64,000 nucleotides of DNA from Talaromyces rugulosus. Its lineage: Eukaryota > Ascomycota > Eurotiomycetes > Eurotiales > Trichocomaceae. Below, in pieces: positions 58,401 through 64,000 of the stretch (within the stretch, counting starts at the first letter, position 1; each line of letters begins with the position of its first letter). Position numbers and translations under genes: made by a program. The stretch spans positions 2,852,001 to 2,916,000 of the forward strand of contig NC_049566.1 in the NCBI RefSeq assembly GCF_013368755.1. Reading direction: 5' to 3'. The notes under the pieces were generated by a model, which ran no database searches, was not told where the DNA came from, and worked only from the letters and a program-made list of their open reading frames with translations.

Positions 58401-60432
58401 CACTCATCATACGAAAGCGCATGGTGTTGTTGGTCAGTGTTCCTGTTTTGTCGGAGAAAATGTAGCTGATCTGACCGAGTTCCTCGTTAATGGTCGAAGT
58501 CCGTGCCTCTAGAGGCGTGTCAGACTCCTCGTCATACATGTCAATATCATTAAGCAGGAACATCTGCGCGACTTTGACGATTTCCATACTGACGTAGAGC
58601 GAGATTGGGATCAGCGTGTTGAACATGATCAAGAAAGAGGTGAAGACGGGGCCGATCGCTACGTGTGCGTCTGCCAAATACCACGCACCGCTCTCGTAAT
58701 CGCTGCTCCAGAACTTGTAGGCAATAGTACAGACCATGGCAATGAGAATGACCACGCTGACGATGATTATGACGACAGAGTTGACGACGGATTGAAGGGC
58801 GGGCTTTTTGATACGAGGATTTTTGTTTGCATTCATCCGGATCTTGCACTCCTCCCCAGTGTAGATGACCATGGCATAGATTTGTTTGGTATTTCGCAGG
58901 ATACTGCCTCTGTAGATGATTTCGTTGTTTGTAAGCGGAAGCCTCTCTTCTTTAACAGTGGCATTGCCGTCGAATTTGTAAAGATCCAAGTTGGGGTCCT
59001 CGACTGTGAAGCGTATGGGATGCTGTCGCGCTATGATTTCCTCTGGTGTTGAGCAGACTTTGGACACTAATTGGCAAGGCTGCTTGGTTTTGAGGTTGGT
59101 TTCGCCATCGAGGGCCATGGTTTCAATATGGGCGACACCGTCCTGGCCTACAGCGTGCAGCAGGACCACATCGGCGGGGATGGGCTCGTTGCGCTGGAGT
59201 TTGATAACATCGCCCACCCGGACACTCTGCCATTTGACCGCGGTCCAGTTCTCATCCTTGTTAGCGACAGAAGCGTCATCCGCAGGAACGGTTTCCGCCC
59301 CTCGCTCTTCTTGCGACACATCGGGTCGCAGCACACTCACGAAACGATTATTCTCTTCCTTGTCTAATCGATAGCGGCGCAAGTCGTCAAAGCCTTCTTT
59401 ACCCATGGAAATACCCACGAAAATCATCAGAGGAATAAAAGTGGTAAAAGTACCGGTGGTACTCAAACCGGGAATCATCTGCAGGATAGAGACAACCAGG
59501 AAATAAAAATTGGCGATTTTTGAGAACTGCGCCACAAACTGTTTGGGGAAAAAACTCCACAGGCTGTATCGACTCGAGCGGATGGAATTGTTGATGTATG
59601 GTTTGTTAGTTCTCTCGTCGAGCAGCTCATCCACACAGCTCACATTCAAATCAATATGCCGGCCGTCCTTGGTCGGGAGGATTTCCTGAATGCGAAAGAC
59701 CTTTTTGCGAACCGTCTGGCGGAATTCCACCAGCCACTCGCACGCCTTTGAGTTTGCGGCAGTCGAAACAATCCAATTCTGCCCTTCGACGATCAAAGAG
59801 GAAGTATACTTGAGCGGGGTCGAATCAGAATAGCTCAGAGAATACAGGTCCTCCTGGGAATCGGATTCCAGCCTTCGAATCGGCTGCACTGTAGATCCCA
59901 CTTCTTGTTGCGTCACGGCAGTCTTTTCTTGAATAGTCTCTGGCTTGGCTGCCTCTGGCCGTGTTGTTGTTGTTGCAAGCTCGATATCCTCCAGTTCTCC
60001 ATCTGGACTGGCAGAATGCGTCTGTATATTCTTCGCAAAGAGAGACCGGCGCAGCGAGTATCCACGGTTGCGCGTTCGCGACTGCGGCGAGGTAGGAGAG
60101 AGGGATTGGTTTTTAGTTGCAGAGGGCACGTTGTGAGTGTTGGCGACAGATGTATTGATCGTGAGGTCTGGTCGTCGTTGTTCCTCATTTGAGCGGTCTG
60201 CTGCTGTCTGCCGCGGGGGATCTGGTCTGATATTATCGTCGCGCAAGCGATCTAGGTCGGAGGAAAAGCGCACTCTGGCATGGGGAGTAGCAGTCGTCGT
60301 GGTTATTGAGTCTTCGGTTGGCAGACTGGACACTCGTCTCGGCGCAGTTGGTTCTTGTAGATGTTCTTCATTTCCCGGCGAGCCACCACCACCACCACCA
60401 CCACCACCATTCTTTTCTTGATCGCCGGCCAT
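55447..60432 (-). CDS. P4-type phospholipid-translocating ATPase, DNF3-like
   Basis: Intronless, 1661 residues. Core P4-ATPase motifs in order: DGETNLKT near residue 439, phosphorylation site DKTGTLTNN near 660, and the hinge [24 protein letters not shown] near 1229. The [24 protein letters not shown] membrane region follows, with about ten hydrophobic segments overall. These enzymes flip phospholipids from the outer to the cytosolic leaflet of Golgi, endosome or plasma membranes, usually with a Cdc50-type partner. The great length (yeast Dnf3 is of similar size), the long charged N-terminus starting with a Gly run and the Arg/Ser-rich insert in the nucleotide-binding domain (residues about 940-1040) point to the Dnf3 branch (A. 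nidulans DnfD) rather than Dnf1/2 or Drs2. The C-terminus carries an Asp/Asn-rich tail. Confidence 0.92.
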   Translation of the reverse strand: [1661 protein letters not shown]

Positions 60433-61401
60433 GTTTGCCCGTGGTGTAATATCGCTAGGCAGACTTCCGGATCGTATGCGGGGTGATTTTTGTAGATGCG
60501 ATTATCGGGCGATCATAGTCCAGATGATATATCAACAATAGAAAGCCCAACGAAAATCTATTTACAAGAAACAGAAACAGAAACGAAAAAAGGAAAAAAA
60601 AAAAAACACAAGGGTATAAAATAAACAAATTCCGAAGACAGTCAAAAAGTCAACACAATTCGACGCAAACGTTTGTTGTTGATATAGTTTCGTTTTGGAG
60701 GAAGAGACAAGACGAGAGACAAACAGGCAGGTGCCACCGCAGAGCAAAGCAAAACGAACGCACGCGGTTGCCTTGCACAAGTTGCCACTTGCAATGGATC
60801 AATTAGCAAGGGGTATCCTCTTTTTTTCCCCCAGTGTTGAATGGAAACTGGAAACGGTTTTTCTGGCTCGAAGCATCACTGGGTGCAGGCAGCAAAGAAA
60901 TGCCAAAAAATTGGGGGCGCTTTGCGGTCACTGGCCGGGTCGCTGGGGCTGGGCTCGGCGGGGGCTGAGTCCCCAAGCTGAGCCTGGGCGGTGACGTTTT
61001 CGTTGCCGGGGCTCGGCTTGTCTACATCGGGCTTAGCCGGCCATGTGGCTGGGCTAATAATAGTTTATCTTATTGTATACAGTCTTTTAAGTCTATATGT
61101 CTGTATCATATATCAACTTAGTAGTAGTATAGTATATGTTTATTTCTAGTCCGATCGCCTCACTAGCGTCTGACTGTGATGTTATGCCTGGGGGTGCTAA
61201 GAACACCATCGCGTGCATCGCCTATACGTAGTACGTACTCATCTTAATCACCCTTCATTTAATCAATTAATCGACTAATAATGCCATTCCGTAAACCAGT
61301 CTTTGTACATATCCGAAGCAACCAATTAATTTATCGCCACTGAGCCTTGCTCACGTTCAATGCCTGTAGGTACAGACTTTTACCCTTGCAAAACACCAGA
61401 C
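60433..61401. promoter_or_regulatory. Upstream of P4-ATPase, downstream of vWA gene
   Basis: Both genes are on the minus strand. The first part holds the P4-ATPase promoter and leader with an A-run near 60590-60605. A GC-rich stretch at about 60,930-61,030 contains repeated GGCTGGGCT/GCTCGGC phrases. No gene was seen. Confidence 0.5.
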
Positions 61402-63251
61402 CTAGTATCGGCGCGGAGGAGGAGGCTGGCCGTATCCCTGCTGAGGGGGGTAGCCACCCTGCTGTTGTGGCGGCGGCTGTCCATACGGTGGTGCCTGTCC
61501 TTGCGACGGGGGTTGGCCGTATCCGTACTGAGGCTGCTGGCCATATCCTTGTGGTGGTTGTCCGTAGCCTGGCTGAGGCGGCGCGCCATAGCCGGGCTGC
61601 TGTCCGTAGCCTTGCGACTGTTGAGGAGGATAGCCGCCTGGTTGTTGGTTATAGCCGCCGCCGTACTGGCCACCAGCCGGCGGTGGTGGAGGTCTTCCAG
61701 CTCCAGCAGCCTTTTCATCTTTGGTATCGTAGGACGAGTCGATCGCACCTAGCATGACCTTGGCAATCTGTCGTCCCATGATTAGTACTGCGAATGCTAG
61801 ACGGTGCTATGTACTTACCCAAAGTTCACGAGTGAGGTGGACTGGCGGGTTGGCCCTCGACATCTCGTCTTGTTCGACCTCGAAATCTAAAGCATATTAG
61901 CGAGAGGAAATTATGCGTCAAAGGCTAAAGAGTTACTTACTCGAAGTGCAGTCGATAAAGTTACCGATGGTAGGGTCTTCATCCAGTTTCGCCAGGAACT
62001 GCCGGGCGTGCAAATCTGTGCCGACTTGGGCGAACTGGAAGGAGACACCACCACGGCCGTAGCGGCTGCGCGACAGTTCGTCGATAGCAGAGCGAATGCC
62101 ATCTGCCACAGCACCGTGGGGCTCACCGGCAGGCTGTCCATCTGTAATTGTAATCACAAGCACGGGCTTATCAAGACGACCAGCACGGGCTGGCCCAATC
62201 ACCATCGGGTCGAGCACTTTCTGTCGAAGACTGGTTCCCATGGGAGTCAGGCCAGAGAAGCGCACGCGAGACACAAGCGCCTCTGCCTCTTCTTTGCTGC
62301 GAATATGATCGCCCCGTTCTTCCGAGTTCATGAAACGAATGTTGACGCCGTCTTGGTCGAATTTGGACGCAGCAGTGGCAATCAAACCCAAATAGTGTCT
62401 TAGCTGGGACAGGCGGGCCCCGTCTTCTTCGAACTGGATAGAACCACTGTCGTCCACGTAGATGACGGTATCGAACAACGCCAGCTTGAGAACATCCATG
62501 GCCACCTCCTGGCCGACGTTCCACTCCTTCATGAGTTGCTGGATCTTATCTGGAGCGGTTTCCAGGTTTCGGACAAGGCTCTCCAGTCTCTCGGGTGGGT
62601 AAAATGCCTGCAACTGCTTTTCCTGGATAGTTCCAATCAAGAGCTGCTTGTAGCTCGACAATTGTTGAGGAGTTGCTCGAAGACCAGCACCTCCTTGAGG
62701 AGGCGCACCGCCATAAGCTCCACCATATCCCTGGCCTCCTGGTGGTGGTTGTCCATAGTTTCCTGCTGGAGCACCTTGAGGCGGGTATCCCTGTGGCTAG
62801 ATAGCAAGTCAGCATTGGGACTCAAACATCAATGCGATTCAAAGAAAAAATAAATAAAATAAAACAGAGTAAAACAGAGTAAAATAGAAAAAACAAAAAT
62901 ATAAAGATATATATAAAAAAAAAAAAAAAGGTCGCAACGAACGGGAGCGTTGGGGTAGCCAGCTTGCGGAGGGGCCTGTCCATAGGGCTGGGGCGGGGCA
63001 GCACCATATTGCTGCTGCTGCTGCGGCGGAGGAGGGGCGGCCCTCGAGTACGATTGTTGTTGCGGTTGTTGACCATAAGCAGGCTGCTGGTATCCCTGGC
63101 CTGGAGGAGGCTGCGGCGACGAGCCTGGATAGTGAGCACCAGGTGGTTGAGGCGACGCAGTGTTGTATGGGGGATACGGCGGTTGCGGGGATGACGTCGG
63201 GTACGGAGGCTGCTGGCCTGGGTACTGCGCCTGGCCGTATGGGCGAGACAT
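61402..63251 (-). CDS. Proline/glutamine-rich von Willebrand factor A-domain protein
   Basis: Four exons: 63251-62943, 62796-61941, 61886-61819 and 61767-61402, giving 532 residues. A Pro/Gln/Tyr-rich N-terminus ([17 protein letters not shown]) is followed by a folded core with [21 protein letters not shown] and a vWA domain. Its metal-ion-dependent adhesion site begins [11 protein letters not shown] (DxSxS), with the downstream Thr in LTPMGTSLR and Asp in VITITDGQP, so MIDAS residues are present. The C-terminus is another GYGQ/GYPPQ-rich tail ending in PPPPRRY. Such tails promote phase separation or protein contacts. Its role is unknown. A Pro/Gln-rich exon group immediately upstream (63484-63876) may be its true 5' end. 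Confidence 0.82.
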
Positions 63252-63483
63252 GATTGCGCGAGAAAAGAAAAAGAAAGAAACAATAGAAATAGTGAGATGA
63301 AAACAAGAAAAGGGTAGAAGATACAAAGGCGGAGGGAGAGATGAAAAAGAACACGCGATGCGATGTGATGCGATGTTTGGTGGAAGGAGAGAAAAAACAA
63401 GGAAGCAGCCCAGCCCCTCGGGTGTGAGTAATCAAGTCAAGTCAAGCAAGCAAGAGATACGAGGAAGGGAAAAAAAAAATCTT

Positions 63484-63876
63484 TTAACCTACGGGACCGC
63501 TGGGTTGAGCAGCAGGTGGGTATGCCTGCTGCCCTTGTGGCTGAGCTGGGTTGTACGCCTGGTACTGCTGCTGCTGCTGCTCTCCTATCAGTATTCCTTA
63601 TTCCTTTATTCCTTGTATGTTCTCATGCAGCTATGTGTCAGGGCTGCAACTTACCGGCGGTCCGCCTTGCGCTGGAGGAGGCCCTCCTGTATAGCCCGTT
63701 GGAGGAGCCCCAGAGTAGACAGCCTGTCCTCCTCCTGCTGGGGGAGCAGCACCGCCTGGAGGCTGGCTGTTGGCGATCTTGGATGCAAACTGTATGCGTG
63801 GGTGCGATTAGCATGGTCATGCGGCATAGGCATGCGGATGCAATAGCCAAGGAAAAGGACTGCTACTCACCCCCAT
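63484..63876 (-). CDS. Pro/Gln-rich exon group, probable 5' exons of the vWA gene
   Basis: Exons 63876-63871 (MG), 63789-63655 and from 63579 down splice in frame to MGFASKIANSQPPGG ... [24 protein letters not shown], ending at a stop at 63486-63484 if unspliced (about 78 residues). The same composition as the vWA gene, the same strand and a gap of only about 230 bp suggest one transcription unit. A donor at 63492 (CCC|GTAGGT) could join in frame to an acceptor just inside the annotated vWA start (CAG before TACCCAGG, about 63224). In that case the ATG at 63251 would lie in an intron or be an alternative start. As a separate gene its product would be a tiny disordered protein. Confidence 0.55.
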
Positions 63877-64000
63877 GATGTCGCTAGTCAGAAATGATGG
63901 AAGTGCTTTTTATCACACGTGCAATGAGACAACTAAGGACGAAGTAGAGAAGAAAGAGAGAAGGAAAGCTAGCTATATGATACGAAGATCGGTGACATAG

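Noticed and set aside
1..64000. tRNA, rRNA, CRISPR arrays, riboswitches and prokaryotic operators
   Set aside because: No B-box with a matching A-box cloverleaf, no repeat-spacer array and no rRNA-like segment was found by reading both strands. A tRNAscan/Infernal run would be decisive.

Overview
The window reads as nuclear DNA of a filamentous ascomycete, most likely a Eurotiomycete of the Aspergillus/Penicillium type. The reasons are compact protein-coding genes on both strands, many short GT-AG introns (about 40-75 nt) with CTAAC/CTGAC-like branch sites, a fungal Zn2Cys6 regulator, fungal-only families (HAM1-like, DUF4211) and AT-rich decayed islands. No bacterial features, tRNA, rRNA or CRISPR were seen. 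The genus is an inference.

Left core block (1-14,000): a PQ-loop vacuolar transporter cut by the window edge (+), serine palmitoyltransferase subunit LCB2 (-), acetoacetyl-CoA synthetase (+), mitochondrial processing peptidase alpha (+), TOM22 (+) and a nuclear DUF4211 protein (-). These are housekeeping genes. Two consecutive genes serve mitochondrial protein import.

Accessory block (14,100-36,650): an HNH-like gene with disturbed frames next to an APH-fold kinase-like gene; a peroxisomal (C-terminal SKL) acyl/aryl-CoA ligase divergent from a Zn2Cys6 regulator; a heavily interrupted class I terpene synthase gene (-); an MpaB-like oxygenase with an apparent one-base frameshift; then a short-chain dehydrogenase, a Baeyer-Villiger monooxygenase, an alpha/beta hydrolase and an MFS transporter. 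Dehydrogenase, BVMO, esterase, CoA ligase and transporter together suggest alcohol -> ketone -> ester/lactone -> acid -> acyl-CoA chemistry, either as a catabolic module or as tailoring in a biosynthetic cluster. A 10-bp palindrome (TCGGCGCCGA, a CGG-N2-CCG zinc-cluster-like site) occurs exactly in the ligase/regulator promoter and upstream of the SDR. Weaker versions lie in the BVMO/hydrolase and MFS promoters. The terpene synthase and oxygenase sit in AT-rich DNA between these genes and show no such site by eye, so they may be a separate, partly decayed unit.

Right core block (38,300-64,000): HAM1-like protein (11 exons), PHS1-type 3-hydroxyacyl-CoA dehydratase, an adaptin-binding p34/Irc6-like protein (-), SmD3 (-), GEP4 phosphatidylglycerophosphatase (+), a homeobox regulator (-) with about 6 kb of gene-free DNA upstream, a DNF3-type P4-ATPase (-) and a proline/glutamine-rich vWA-domain protein (-). 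All exon boundaries were derived by hand from splice signals and reading-frame continuity. No transcript data were available.
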